Below, piece by piece: positions 50,806 through 60,784 of a stretch of 64,000 bases of DNA (position 1 is the stretch's first letter; each line of letters opens with the position of its first letter). The DNA is from Scheffersomyces stipitis CBS 6054 (lineage: Eukaryota > Ascomycota > Pichiomycetes > Serinales > Debaryomycetaceae). The DNA lies in the NCBI RefSeq assembly GCF_000209165.1, contig NC_009042.1, forward strand, positions 1,426,001 through 1,490,000. The letters are read 5' to 3'. The notes under the pieces are model-generated. The model did no database searches and was not told the DNA's origin. It saw only the letters and a program-made list of their open reading frames with translations. A program made the position numbers and the translations under genes.

Positions 50806-51621
50806 CTATGCTCTTTTTCTTCTTCCGATTTGGGCTTGGAAACCGGTCTTAATGGACGAAACAGATCTGGTGGATCCACAGGCTTTACAGCTCAAGAAAT
50901 GCAATCTATTAGCGGACTCTCTCTTCAACTCAGTGTTCATGGACTTACAGGTCTTACAAGTGACATATTCGATAATGTATCTTCTCAACACAGACTCCAT
51001 CTGCTTAGGCTGAAACTTCCCCTTTAACACCAATCTTTTCTCACCATCAATGGAACCTGATGTACCTAATTCGGCAAACAAGAACTGTATCAAGTGCTCA
51101 GGATTTCTCTGTAATACTGTGGCTATTTCTTGAACATTGGCAAACAACGTCTTCTTGGAACCTTCTCTCTGACATACAGGAGGAGGAATTCTGAACTTGG
51201 GTCCGGATCTGTCGCCGGCCAACTCAGGGTTATTCGTCTTTAAAATGTCGAAGAAACGAGACAACAACTGCTCGTAGCTGAAACCAATGTCCTGGCCATC
51301 AGATGTGACAGCTTCAGAGGCAGGCTCTTCTACACCAGCTTCTTCCAACTGCTGCTCAAATTCAGAAGTATCAACAGTCTTGACGGCCTTCTTTTTCTTC
51401 TTCTTGAGTGTGAGGTCACCCAACGAAGACGACAAGTCGTCCCCGACAGGCAGTGCTGATTTTTCGAAGTCTTCTTCTGCTTTCTTTGTGGACTTCTTCT
51501 TCTTTTTCAAGTTGGCAAACATCTCGTCCACCACTTCTGGAGCTGGCGACTCGGAGCCATCTTCGGCCTTCTTGACCTTCTTCTTCTTTTTCAAACTTGG
51601 ATCAAATCCCAAATCACTCAT
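50806..51621 (-). CDS. SUI3: Translation initiation factor eIF2 beta subunit
   Basis: 271 residues (S. cerevisiae Sui3 has 285). Beta subunit of the GTP-binding eIF2 that brings initiator Met-tRNA to the 40S ribosome. Three Lys-rich K-boxes are visible (about 11-18, 39-47, 74-80); they bind eIF5 and eIF2B-epsilon. The aIF2-beta-like fold follows (FSYEQLLSRFFDIL, FRIPPPVCQREGSKKTLFANVQEIA, LIQFLFAELGTSGSIDG, LVLKGKFQPKQMESVLRRYI), then a C2C2 zinc ribbon CKTC to CKAC (about 221-246). SUI3 (YPL237W), YAR1 and ENV7 cluster in S. cerevisiae as here. Confidence 0.96.
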   Translation of the reverse strand: MSDLGFDPSLKKKKKVKKAEDGSESPAPEVVDEMFANLKKKKKSTKKAEEDFEKSALPVGDDLSSSLGDLTLKKKKKKAVKTVDTSEFEQQLEEAGVEEPASEAVTSDGQDIGFSYEQLLSRFFDILKTNNPELAGDRSGPKFRIPPPVCQREGSKKTLFANVQEIATVLQRNPEHLIQFLFAELGTSGSIDGEKRLVLKGKFQPKQMESVLRRYIIEYVTCKTCKSMNTELKRESANRLHFLSCKACGSTRSVSSIKTGFQAQIGRRKRA

Positions 51622-52185
51622 GGCTGGGGCTATTAGTGTCTTATGTATGCAAAACCAAGTGGTGTGAAGAGTATTAATATAGTGTAGCCTGTTGAGTAAT
51701 TCGAAAATTTTTATTGAAAAACTTGTTGGTAGTCACACGACTGATCTGGTTCTAGGGTAGTGTGAATAGGAATTTCACTGGAGTACGAAATTAGATATTT
51801 CAATTATAAGAGATATAAAAGAACCAATCGGTATTGGTGTCTGAATATACACTTATCACAACCAAATGTAGGAGTCTCCATAATTCTGTATATGTGTGTA
51901 TGGAAGCTGAATTTATTGTCTGTGTATCTTGCTTCTATTTCGCAGCTATTTCACTTGTTCTCGCTCTACAAATCAGAGTGCACAAATGAATATCTGTTAG
52001 CCTCTATGGCTACATTCAATTACTTAACAGAGGCATATACATGAATACTAAAGATTGTAAGCATATGCTGCTTCTTATCTATTACATAAACATCTTGGAA
52101 ATCTAAAATCACGGTGATTTTGTCCAATTTTCTGTTACACTTCCTCCTTTTTTCAACATTGTCTACTGTACATTATCTTTGTCTA
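51622..52185. other. Intergenic region between YAR1 3' end and SUI3 start
   Basis: A/T-rich; no gene, tRNA or notable repeat seen. Confidence 0.4.
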
Positions 52186-52782
52186 TTAACTCTTGATGTC
52201 CAACTTCTCTGCGCTGTCTTCAATGTCTTTGGTTACAGCAGCAGCCTTGGCAGCCCTCTCGTCTGCTTCTTTACTTTCGCTTCCAGGGGTGTATGTGATC
52301 TTGGTGTCTTCGCCATCTTCTTCTACCTTGAAGTCATCTTCTACAGCATACTTATTCAAGAACCAGTTTTCAACTTCGGCCTGGTTATTGTTCTCAGCTT
52401 CATAGATGGCATCATGGCCCGACTCATTTCTTTCAAATGGATCTACATTGTAATCGTCACACAACAATTTGACAATCTCCAAATGGCCACTGTAAGCAGC
52501 CCAATGCAATGCGGTGTTACCGCTTTCGTTCTTCTGAGATGCCAATTTGAGCGCATCTTCCTTAGAAAGAATCGATAGAAGATACTTCACAGACTCCAAG
52601 TGCCCGTTGGCAGCAGCCATATGCAAAGGTGTACTCAATGTTATGTCGTCCTTAATGGTCATCAAGGTGTTAGCTCCTATCTCGTCAAAAATCTCTTTCA
52701 ATGTTTCCAAGTCTCCTTCTCTGGAATCATAGATGACGGCATCCATTTCCTCTTGGGTGAGCTCCACGACTTCTTGGGCCAT
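52186..52782 (-). CDS. YAR1: Ankyrin-repeat chaperone Yar1 of ribosomal protein Rps3
   Basis: 198 residues (S. cerevisiae Yar1 has 200). Two well-formed ankyrin repeats are visible, STPLHMAAANGHLESVKYLL and NTALHWAAYSGHLEIVKLL, flanked by weaker ones, with an acidic, Lys/Ala-rich C-terminal tail. Yar1 is the dedicated chaperone that escorts newly made Rps3 to the nucleus. It is divergent from RTP1 over 287 bases; the shared promoter has a GCGATG core (52924-52929) beside a T-rich run (52932-52940), a pattern like the PAC and RRPE elements of ribosome-biogenesis genes. Confidence 0.92.
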   Translation of the reverse strand: MAQEVVELTQEEMDAVIYDSREGDLETLKEIFDEIGANTLMTIKDDITLSTPLHMAAANGHLESVKYLLSILSKEDALKLASQKNESGNTALHWAAYSGHLEIVKLLCDDYNVDPFERNESGHDAIYEAENNNQAEVENWFLNKYAVEDDFKVEEDGEDTKITYTPGSESKEADERAAKAAAVTKDIEDSAEKLDIKS

Positions 52783-53069
52783 ATTGAATGCTTATGTGAG
52801 AACAAATAAATGTAAATATAAAATGGAATTAAGAAAACCAACAAACTGTATATACAAGATGTAACTGGTTTCTATTAGGGTCCTAAATCGATGAAAGTTC
52901 CTTTCAACTGGAAATCTTGCAATGCGATGCCAATTTTTTTGAAAAGCCATTTGGTACGGGAGTGCATATAGGTATACTGCATACGTATTTTTCACTATTT
53001 GCACTCTATCTGTATTTCAAATCAAATGTAATGTAATATACTTTATCTGTTTCTACAGGTACAGACTCC

Positions 53070-56060
53070 ATGCCTCCTAAGATCGAGGAACTTCCTCCGA
53101 AAGTGGAGAATGTGTCCAAGTCCAAGAAAAAGAATCCGTTTGCTACACCAAAAAAGACAACTGTTCGCAGGAACGCTCTGGAAGTCTATCCCACCCACAA
53201 AGGTTTGAACAAACTACAATACATAGGTGATAAACCTATAGACCTTCTATTCCATGACCTCGAAGTAAAACTCGAAGGAAATTACCAAGATCTCACTATT
53301 GATGTGTTATACCAACGTCTTATTCAGGTGAAAGTGGAGGAAGCCGATGATGTAGACTATATGAAGAGATTCCAAGTCTTGGAATATTTACTTGACAAAT
53401 TGATTGAAATCCAGAATTTATCAAACGAGAACGATCTCAAAGACAAGAATTTGATAAAAATCTCACTTCATGATATACGAACCTTCAGCAAGGTTGTGAA
53501 TTTGATTATTGTGCATGGTGTCTATCCTGCTATTACTGCGTTTAAAATTGGGATACCGTTTGAAAAGAGAAGGTTGAACCATTTCAATGTCAGCATGGGC
53601 AAGAACCCGGTAAAAATCGATAAAATACCTATAAATTCGAAGCTGTCGACTCCATTTGAACGTATACAGAAACTATTGATGTTGATGTATACCAAATTGT
53701 ACGTGGTCTTTCAAGTACAATCGGACGTCAAGGACTTGCTTAGCAAAGGTACTGGAATATCAGACTTTCTCACTATTGCAATTACATTGATCACAGTTCC
53801 ATATTTTTCGAAAGATGTGATAGCGAAGGTTCTTTCTGATTTTCCTAACATCATAAAATTAGTAGAAACATACGAATTGTACCAGACATATACACTTCTT
53901 TTATCGACGCAGTCACCTTCATACTTTAAGCTGTTTGTGATGCAGAAACTTCTGACCATCCACTACGATACACCCACTGGAGTGTTAACTCTCATTGAAT
54001 TCGTTCTTGGATTACGTGATAATGACGAAATAGAAGTGGAAAAGTACGAACATGTGTCGAATGTAGTCTTGCTGAAGCCGAAGAGCATATCCACGGTAGA
54101 TTACTTTACAAACATTGGGAACCAATGCTATAATCTTCTTGTAAATATTAACAGACCAATGGTTACCAGCTGTGTGGTTTTCATCTTGGAGAATCTCTGG
54201 AATCGGAACCAAATGGTCACCAGAGACTTCTTCTTGAAACGGATTTGGAACAATTTCAGCCCACCAAACAGCAATTCAGACGAGATATTGGTTACTGAAG
54301 CTCAACTCAACAATAATGTCAATGTGTTGATTTCATTGACCAAGAAGGGCTTACCGGTGGAGTTGTTGAAGGTGGTTTTTGAGCCAATTATTCTTTCAGT
54401 GTGGTCATACTTGAATTTCCTTAAGAAAAATAAAAAGTCCACTGAAATCATAAGTGGTATACTTGTAAGTTACTTCACGATGGTAAAAGACTCAGAAATA
54501 GAAACAAAGGACGTTTATGGGTTGGATGCAATCGCAAAGAATTTATTGTACGATGCTGAAGATCACGAATTTGCCATTGGTCCGAATGAATTAGTACAGA
54601 TTCAGAGAAAACAGAGGAAAATTGAAAATTCAAGCAAGGACCAAAAAGTGAACATGTTTATTTCTGAACTAGACATAAGTTGTGAAAATTTTGTGGCTCT
54701 TTTGGATAATTTGGATGACGATTTAGTTCAAGCTATATTCCTCAGTACTCTCAAGCGGTGGTTACGTAGCGGAGACAGTTCAAATGGCAACGAAAACCCC
54801 TTTATTGTTCTTATTGATTTACGATTGCTTGAGTCCATTGGAAACAAATTCAAGGATAGTTTGGCCAAGACTCCATTCGAAGTACTTCAGATAGTGCAAA
54901 ACTTTTTATCTCCCCAGGCAAGAGAAAAGTTGCAAGTTGAACATGTCAACTTGGTTTCACAGAGCGGTGATGTGGATTCAGATGACGAGGATGATTTTGA
55001 TGAAAATGTCGAGGCTCAAGCACTTCCAATAGTGTTGGAGCTTTTGTCAGCAATTCTTTCCGAGACTGAAGTTTCTTTGGACGAGAAGTCATTCGAAAGT
55101 TTGCGCGCTATTCAGAAGTCGTTGGCAAGACTCTCGGCTACAGATGTTCCATCTAGTATCAAAAGTGCGTCGACTTCACTCAACGAAAGAATCGATGACT
55201 TATTGAACGGAGACATACCAGTTCAGAGTGAAGAGGAAGCTGAAAAGGCTGACCTAAAGCGTGCAGTCACCAGTCTCAACGATCCGCTAGTCCCAATTAG
55301 AGCTCATGGGCTCTATTTGCTTAGGCAACTTATTGCAAATAGGAGTAGCGTGATATCTCTCGAGTTTGTAGTGGATTTGCATTTGGTTCAATTAAAAGAT
55401 CCTGATCCCTTCATCTTCTTGAACGTCATAAAAGGACTTGAGAATTTGATTGAGTGGGACGAGAAGCGTATGCTTCTGATTTTGTGTGTTTTGTACTTGA
55501 ATGAGTCCAAAGAAACCGATCTTGACGAGAGATTAAAAATAGGAGAGGTTTTGTTGAGATACATACAAGGTGCCAACGAGATGTTTTCCGGAGAGTCTGC
55601 AAAGAGAATTGTCAGTACGGCATTACACTTGATAAGAAGAAAAGTACCCGAGGAAGAAAATGAAGACAACCGATTGAGAATGTCTAGTATGTCGTTGTTG
55701 GGTACTTGTTGTAAGGTCAATCCACTTGGTATTGTTGACCAATTAGAGAATGCATTGGACTGCGCACTTGGAATTTTACAATTTGAAACTGATAAGGATA
55801 GTGCCATCATGCGTCGTGCTGGTATAGTATTGATCCACGATTTGATAATTGGTACTTCCAACCAAAAGGAAGTACCATTTCCGGAAAGTTATAGATTCAA
55901 AGTGGTCAATACTTTGCGCTACGTTAAAGATACTGACAATGATATTTTGGCTAGAGAGCAGGCAGAGACGGTGTTGGATTCTATAGAGGAATTGTCCAGT
56001 CTTGCCTTTGAGCAGCTCGAAGAAGACAGTGAAGATCAGTTCAAGTCCATGAGAGTATAG
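53070..56060 (+). CDS. RTP1: Rtp1-like RNA polymerase II assembly/import factor
   Basis: 996 residues (S. cerevisiae Rtp1 has 981). Helical-repeat protein of the TANGO6/TMCO7 family needed for nuclear import of RNA polymerase II. The N-terminal 700 residues are helical repeats without motifs I can name. The conserved C-terminal domain (about 730-990) includes ALTSLND-type RAVTSLNDPLVPIRAHGLYLL, LQLKDPDPFIFLNVIKGLENL and DSAIMRRAGIVLIHDLI, with an RYVKDTDNDILAREQAETVL end. Several in-frame CTG codons occur in hydrophobic stretches. No membrane segment is evident. RTP1 is YMR185W, near the YMR201-205 set. Confidence 0.87.
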   Translation: MPPKIEELPPKVENVSKSKKKNPFATPKKTTVRRNALEVYPTHKGLNKLQYIGDKPIDLLFHDLEVKLEGNYQDLTIDVLYQRLIQVKVEEADDVDYMKRFQVLEYLLDKLIEIQNLSNENDLKDKNLIKISLHDIRTFSKVVNLIIVHGVYPAITAFKIGIPFEKRRLNHFNVSMGKNPVKIDKIPINSKLSTPFERIQKLLMLMYTKLYVVFQVQSDVKDLLSKGTGISDFLTIAITLITVPYFSKDVIAKVLSDFPNIIKLVETYELYQTYTLLLSTQSPSYFKLFVMQKLLTIHYDTPTGVLTLIEFVLGLRDNDEIEVEKYEHVSNVVLLKPKSISTVDYFTNIGNQCYNLLVNINRPMVTSCVVFILENLWNRNQMVTRDFFLKRIWNNFSPPNSNSDEILVTEAQLNNNVNVLISLTKKGLPVELLKVVFEPIILSVWSYLNFLKKNKKSTEIISGILVSYFTMVKDSEIETKDVYGLDAIAKNLLYDAEDHEFAIGPNELVQIQRKQRKIENSSKDQKVNMFISELDISCENFVALLDNLDDDLVQAIFLSTLKRWLRSGDSSNGNENPFIVLIDLRLLESIGNKFKDSLAKTPFEVLQIVQNFLSPQAREKLQVEHVNLVSQSGDVDSDDEDDFDENVEAQALPIVLELLSAILSETEVSLDEKSFESLRAIQKSLARLSATDVPSSIKSASTSLNERIDDLLNGDIPVQSEEEAEKADLKRAVTSLNDPLVPIRAHGLYLLRQLIANRSSVISLEFVVDLHLVQLKDPDPFIFLNVIKGLENLIEWDEKRMLLILCVLYLNESKETDLDERLKIGEVLLRYIQGANEMFSGESAKRIVSTALHLIRRKVPEEENEDNRLRMSSMSLLGTCCKVNPLGIVDQLENALDCALGILQFETDKDSAIMRRAGIVLIHDLIIGTSNQKEVPFPESYRFKVVNTLRYVKDTDNDILAREQAETVLDSIEELSSLAFEQLEEDSEDQFKSMRV

Positions 56061-56358
56061 ATTGAATAGGAGGTAATTATAATTGTTTCAAGATGTCGAG
56101 TTTGTAGGAGATTGTATGAAATAATAGAAATCACTACTTTGTATCTAAATACAACAGAAATGAAAGAAGAAGGCGATTATCACTTTCATACTTACATGCT
56201 CTTGCCCCACATACATTTTAGTAGCATAAATCGCATTTTGAAAATGGATTTTGCAACCATCTGCATACAAGTGACCAAATCAGGTGACCTGAACTGAAGA
56301 ACTTATCTTCAATTTGCAAAGATGACTAAAGAAAGGAAGACTCCACCACAAGGAGACA
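56061..56358. other. Spacer between RTP1 and RAD14, with a short upstream reading frame
   Basis: An ATG at 56322 opens a short frame that is out of phase with RAD14 and overlaps its start codon, ending at the TAA just inside the intron (about 56414). It could lower RAD14 translation, or be irrelevant if transcription starts downstream. Confidence 0.35.
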
Positions 56359-57722
56359 ATGGCATTTGCAAGAGGAATACTATCAGAGGAACAGAGGGCA
56401 CGAGTAGTAAGTAAATATTTTTAAATAGAGAGACGCTGGGCATTTTCGTCTTTCCAAGTTTAGGACTTTTCGCTAACAATCTATAGGAAGCTAATAGGAA
56501 GAGAGCCTTAGAACGATTAGAGTCCAGAAGGAATGGGCTAAGATCTAATTCTACAACAGCAGTTCCTTCAAGAATTGAAGGAAGTTCCGGAACGAGTACA
56601 ATTTCGAATGCGGCTTCACTGGCAAGCAACCAAATACCCAGTACGAACCCAAGAGGCGTGGTAGATCGCGTCAGTGGCTCTTTGAGCCAGATCCGGAATC
56701 CAGAAACTACCAAAGTGAGCTCTTCATTCGTGGGAGTAGATGGAGGGAAGCTTGATGTTAACGGAAATCCTGCCAAACGGCCAAGGACAGAATTGACACC
56801 AGAACAGAAAAGACGTATCGAAGAAAACCGTCAAAAGGCTCTAGAAAGGAAAAAAAAGTATGCTGAGAATAACCGAGATGCCACTGAAACCAACAATACA
56901 CTTGTGGACAATATCCGTTTGAATCACAATAATAAACAGGACTCTGAATTTGGTGGCTCTACTTCGTCTCGATACAACCCGCCATCTATACGTAAAAAAG
57001 ATTACATTGAATTCGATTTCGCGACCATGAAAGATTCTCGTGGAGGATTTATCAATGATGATTCGATCCAGAAAGGACCAGATTCAGAAAATGGAGAAAC
57101 ACTTGAAGAATGGCAAGAGAGACAGAAGAAGCAGCTTTTGGTAGTTCATGACTTGCCTCCACCAATGGATATAGAATCTGCTCCGAAGTGTTTTGAGTGT
57201 GGATCTATAGAAATCGATCCGAATTTGTATAAGAACTTTCTTCAAGTGCGAGCTTGTCGGAGATGCATGAAGGAGAAGCCAGAAAAGTATTCTCTTTTGA
57301 CTAAGACCGAGTGTCGTGAAGATTACTTCTTGACGGAGCCAGAATTGCGAGACGTAAATTTGTTACCGAGGATCGAGAAACCAAATCCTCATGGATATTC
57401 GAGGATGCAGCTTTTCTTACGATTCCAGGTTGAAGAATTCGCGTGGAAGAAATGGGGAGGACCCGAAGGTCTTGATGCTGAATGGGAGAGACGCGAAGAG
57501 GGTAAGATGAAAAGACGGGAAAAACGCTACAAGGACCAGTTGAAGGAAATGAGAAAGAAGACAAGAGCTGAAGAGTACACGAGAAAGCTCAGAAACGGCC
57601 AAGGATTGGGCGAAAGACACGTCCATGACTGGTCAGCGCCACTCAGGATACCAGGAGAAGAGAATCTCATCATGAGAAGGTGTATAGATTGTGGTGTCGA
57701 AACTGAAGAGGTGGTGATATAA
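56359..57722 (+). CDS. RAD14: Rad14 (XPA) nucleotide-excision repair protein, one intron
   Basis: Spliced: exon 1 56359-56406 (16 codons), intron 56407-56486, exon 2 56487-57722, giving 427 residues beginning MAFARGILSEEQRARV. The longest unspliced frame starts with GTG and lacks this N-terminus. Rad14 is the damage-verification scaffold of excision repair and binds DNA, TFIIH and Rad1-Rad10. Zinc finger: C251 and C254, then C273 and C276. Downstream LLTKTECREDYFLTEPELRD, EKPNPHGYSRMQLFLRFQVEEFAWKKWGG and RREEGKMKRREKRYKD are diagnostic. Two near-repeats of an EQ(R/K)xR...ANRK/ENRQ-ALER helix occur (exon 1 to 2 junction and about residues 110-130); S. cerevisiae Rad14 has one. Confidence 0.93.
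56407..56486 (+). other. Intron of RAD14
   Basis: 80 bases: donor GTAAGT, branch-like GCTAAC (56472-56477) and acceptor ATAG ending at 56486. Phase 0. The branch motif differs from TACTAAC at the second base upstream of CTAAC (G for A). Confidence 0.87.
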
Positions 57723-58256
57723 TGATAATGACTTTATAGTAATATGTAGTATTAAAGAACACTTGACGAGGCTAGCATAGAGGAATATGATGGTTACAAT
57801 AGAGAAGAGTTGAGAAGAAAGGAATAGAGTATTCCATTTAAGAATTACTGTAATTTTTATATCTTTTTTAGCCTTCTGGAAAGAATTCTATTTATTGAAT
57901 GTAGTTATCCACCGTTTGAAACGCAGTTCTGTAGCTCTATACTGATCCAGCCGCGAGATCCGACCGTTAAGCGAGCGAACGCTCAGTATATGAAACAGAA
58001 CGAGAAGAATATAAATACCACCAAAGACATACAATTTCACAAATAAAGAGATGTTTAAGAATTTTGACAAAATCTTCCTGATCAAGAAATATGGCTTTTC
58101 TAATTATCAAAACAATTCACAGCCATATTTGCAAAATCGATGTCCTTCTTGAGAACTTCCATACTGTACGCATTTCCGGTGTAAGAAGAACGGAGATTGG
58201 CCGGAACTCAACGTCTGTACACAATTTTTCACTTTGGTGCACCCACTACTTTTCAT

Positions 58257-58276
58257 GGAAGCCCATGGAAGCTTCG
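58257..58276. promoter_or_regulatory. Heat-shock element candidate of HSP90
   Basis: Pentamers nGAAn at 58257-58261 and 58267-58271 followed directly by nTTCn at 58272-58276; the unit between is degenerate. This gapped three-unit arrangement fits Hsf1 sites. It lies about 130-147 bases before the ATG. The binding claim is inference. Confidence 0.5.
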
Positions 58277-58306
58277 ACTTCGTCCACTTGTTGCAACCTT
58301 GTAGAG

Positions 58307-58314
58307 TATATAAA
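58307..58314 (+). promoter_or_regulatory. TATA box of HSP90
   Basis: TATATAAA, 90 bases upstream of the ATG, well placed for a strong stress-inducible yeast promoter. Confidence 0.6.
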
Positions 58315-58403
58315 GGTAAGGTGGTGGTGGAAAAGTTGGATGTGAAAAATTCTGAAAAATTACTAGAGTTTACCATTTTTTTTAACTTCACCCCATTATC
58401 AAG

Positions 58404-60533
58404 ATGTCTGACGCTAAAGTTGAAACCCATGAGTTCACAGCTGAGATTTCTCAGTTGATGTCCTTGATCATTAACACTGTCTACTCCAACAAGGAAATCT
58501 TCTTGAGAGAATTGATCTCCAACGCTTCCGATGCCTTGGACAAGATCAGATACGAAGCATTGTCTGACCCTTCCAAGTTGGAAACTGAACCAGAATTGTT
58601 CATCAGAATCACACCAAGACCTGAAGAAAAGGTTTTAGAAATCAGAGATTCTGGTATCGGTATGACCAAGGCTGACTTGGTCAACAACTTGGGTACGATT
58701 GCTAAGTCTGGTACCAAGTCATTCATGGAAGCTTTGTCCGCCGGAGCTGATGTGTCTATGATTGGTCAGTTCGGTGTCGGTTTCTACTCTTTGTTCTTGG
58801 TTGCCGATCACGTTCAAGTCATCTCCAAGCACAACGACGATGAACAATACATCTGGGAATCGAACGCCGGTGGTAAGTTCACTGTCACCTTGGATGAATC
58901 CAACGAAAAGTTGGGCCGTGGTACCGTCTTGAGATTGTTCTTGAAGGAAGACCAGTTGGAATACTTGGAAGAAAAGAGAATCAAGGAAGTTGTCAAGAAG
59001 CACTCCGAGTTCGTCTCCTACCCTGTCCAATTAGTCGTCACCAAGGAAGTTGAGAAGGAAGTTCCAGAAGAAGAAGAAGAAAAGAGCGAAGAAAAGACTG
59101 AAGATGACGACGACAAGAAGCCAAAGTTGGAAGAAGTCGAAGACGAAGAAGAAGGTGAAAAGAAGGAAAAGAAGACCAAGAAGATCACCGAAAAGGTCAC
59201 CGAAACTGAGGAATTGAACAAGACCAAGCCATTGTGGACCAGAAATCCATCCGACGTCACCCAAGAAGAATACAATGCCTTCTACAAGTCCATCTCCAAC
59301 GACTGGGAAGACCCATTGGCTGTCAAGCACTTCTCTGTTGAAGGTCAATTGGAATTCAGAGCCATCTTGTTTGTTCCAAAGAGAGCTCCATTCGATGCTT
59401 TTGAATCCAAGAAGAAGAAGAACAACATCAAGTTGTACGTCAGACGTGTTTTCATCACTGACGATGCTGAAGAATTGATCCCAGAATGGTTAGGTTTCGT
59501 TAGAGGTGTTGTTGACTCGGAAGATTTGCCATTGAACTTGTCTAGAGAAATGTTGCAACAAAACAAGATCTTGAAGGTCATTAAGAAGAACATTGTCAAG
59601 AAGTTGATTGAAACCTTCAACGAAATTGCTGAAGACCAAGAACAATTCGAAAAGTTCTACACTGCCTTCTCCAAGAACATCAAGTTGGGTATCCACGAAG
59701 ACCAACAAAACAGATCTTCGTTATCTAAGTTGTTGAGATACTACTCGACCAAATCTAGCGAAGAATACACTTCTTTATCTGATTACGTCACCCGTATGCC
59801 AGAACACCAAAAGAACATTTACTACATCACCGGTGAATCCATCAAGGCTGTTGAAAAGTCTCCATTCTTGGATGCTTTGAAGGCTAAGAACTTCGAAGTT
59901 TTGTTCTTAGTTGACCCAATTGACGAATATGCCATGACTCAATTGAAGGAATTCGAGGATAAGAAGTTGGTCGACATCACCAAGGACTTTGAATTGGAAG
60001 AGACCGAAGAAGAAAAGGAAGTCAGAGAAAAGGAAATCGCTGAATTCGAACCTTTGACCAAGGCTCTTAAGGACATCTTGGGAGAACAAGTCGAGAAGGT
60101 TGTTGTTTCCCACAAGTTGGTTGACGCTCCTGCTGCTATCAGAACTGGTCAATTCGGTTGGTCCGCTAACATGGAAAGAATCATGAAGGCTCAAGCTTTG
60201 AGAGACACCACTATGTCGTCTTACATGTCGTCTAAGAAGACTTTCGAAATTTCGCCAAAGTCTGCCATCATCAGAGAATTGAAGAAGAAGGTTGAATCCG
60301 ACGGTGCCGAAGACAAGACTGTCAAGGACTTGACTACTTTGTTGTACGAAACCGCCTTGTTGACCTCTGGTTTCTCTTTGGATGAACCATCTTCTTTCGC
60401 TGGTAGAATTAACAGATTGATCTCCTTGGGTTTGAACATCGATGAAGAAGAAGAAGTCGAAGAAGTCGGTACTACTACCACTACTTCTACCGAAGAACCA
60501 GCTGTTGAGTCTGCTATGGAAGAGGTTGATTAA
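58404..60533 (+). CDS. HSP82: Hsp90 molecular chaperone
   Basis: 709 residues, as in S. cerevisiae Hsp82. Cytosolic dimeric chaperone that matures kinases, receptors and other clients. Visible: N-terminal ATP site ([41 protein letters not shown]), charged linker (about 210-275), middle domain with [11 protein letters not shown] and the catalytic-loop [10 protein letters not shown], and C-terminal dimer domain ending MEEVD, the docking signal for TPR cochaperones. Codon use is very biased (TTG for Leu, AGA for Arg); I checked the frame and found no CTG codon. HSP82 is YPL240C. It is convergent with AHA1, its ATPase activator, 251 bases away. S. cerevisiae has two copies; one is seen here. Confidence 0.98.
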   Translation: MSDAKVETHEFTAEISQLMSLIINTVYSNKEIFLRELISNASDALDKIRYEALSDPSKLETEPELFIRITPRPEEKVLEIRDSGIGMTKADLVNNLGTIAKSGTKSFMEALSAGADVSMIGQFGVGFYSLFLVADHVQVISKHNDDEQYIWESNAGGKFTVTLDESNEKLGRGTVLRLFLKEDQLEYLEEKRIKEVVKKHSEFVSYPVQLVVTKEVEKEVPEEEEEKSEEKTEDDDDKKPKLEEVEDEEEGEKKEKKTKKITEKVTETEELNKTKPLWTRNPSDVTQEEYNAFYKSISNDWEDPLAVKHFSVEGQLEFRAILFVPKRAPFDAFESKKKKNNIKLYVRRVFITDDAEELIPEWLGFVRGVVDSEDLPLNLSREMLQQNKILKVIKKNIVKKLIETFNEIAEDQEQFEKFYTAFSKNIKLGIHEDQQNRSSLSKLLRYYSTKSSEEYTSLSDYVTRMPEHQKNIYYITGESIKAVEKSPFLDALKAKNFEVLFLVDPIDEYAMTQLKEFEDKKLVDITKDFELEETEEEKEVREKEIAEFEPLTKALKDILGEQVEKVVVSHKLVDAPAAIRTGQFGWSANMERIMKAQALRDTTMSSYMSSKKTFEISPKSAIIRELKKKVESDGAEDKTVKDLTTLLYETALLTSGFSLDEPSSFAGRINRLISLGLNIDEEEEVEEVGTTTTTSTEEPAVESAMEEVD

Positions 60534-60784
60534 ACGAAGCTCATGTCTATTAATGTATTTATTTCATCGATTCTAAATTTATAAAGGTTGCTTAAACTTA
60601 GGCTTGTTCATAATCACCAAACCCGTATTGATACTCTTGATTTAATATAAATAGGTTAAATACAAAAGAAGATGAATCTATTAGAAGCAATTGAAGATGT
60701 AGGTATTTGTTACAATTAGCAAATTAAGTGTGCTAGTATGATTAAGATTTTTATGTAGATTCTATTCTAGTTCTATGTTGGTAC

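Larger units (their letters stand above)
57723..58403. other. HSP90 promoter region, 3' side of RAD14
   Basis: Holds a heat-shock-element candidate (58257-58276) and a TATA box (58307-58314), both listed separately. A minus-strand frame at 57888-58085 has no ATG and is not called. Confidence 0.6.

Noticed and set aside
57888..58085. Minus-strand hydrophobic frame in the HSP90 promoter
   Set aside because: It contains no ATG; the apparent start is TTG.
58143..58157. TTCTTGAGAACTTCC as a heat-shock element
   Set aside because: The TTC and GAA units do not follow five-base phasing, unlike the site at 58257-58276.
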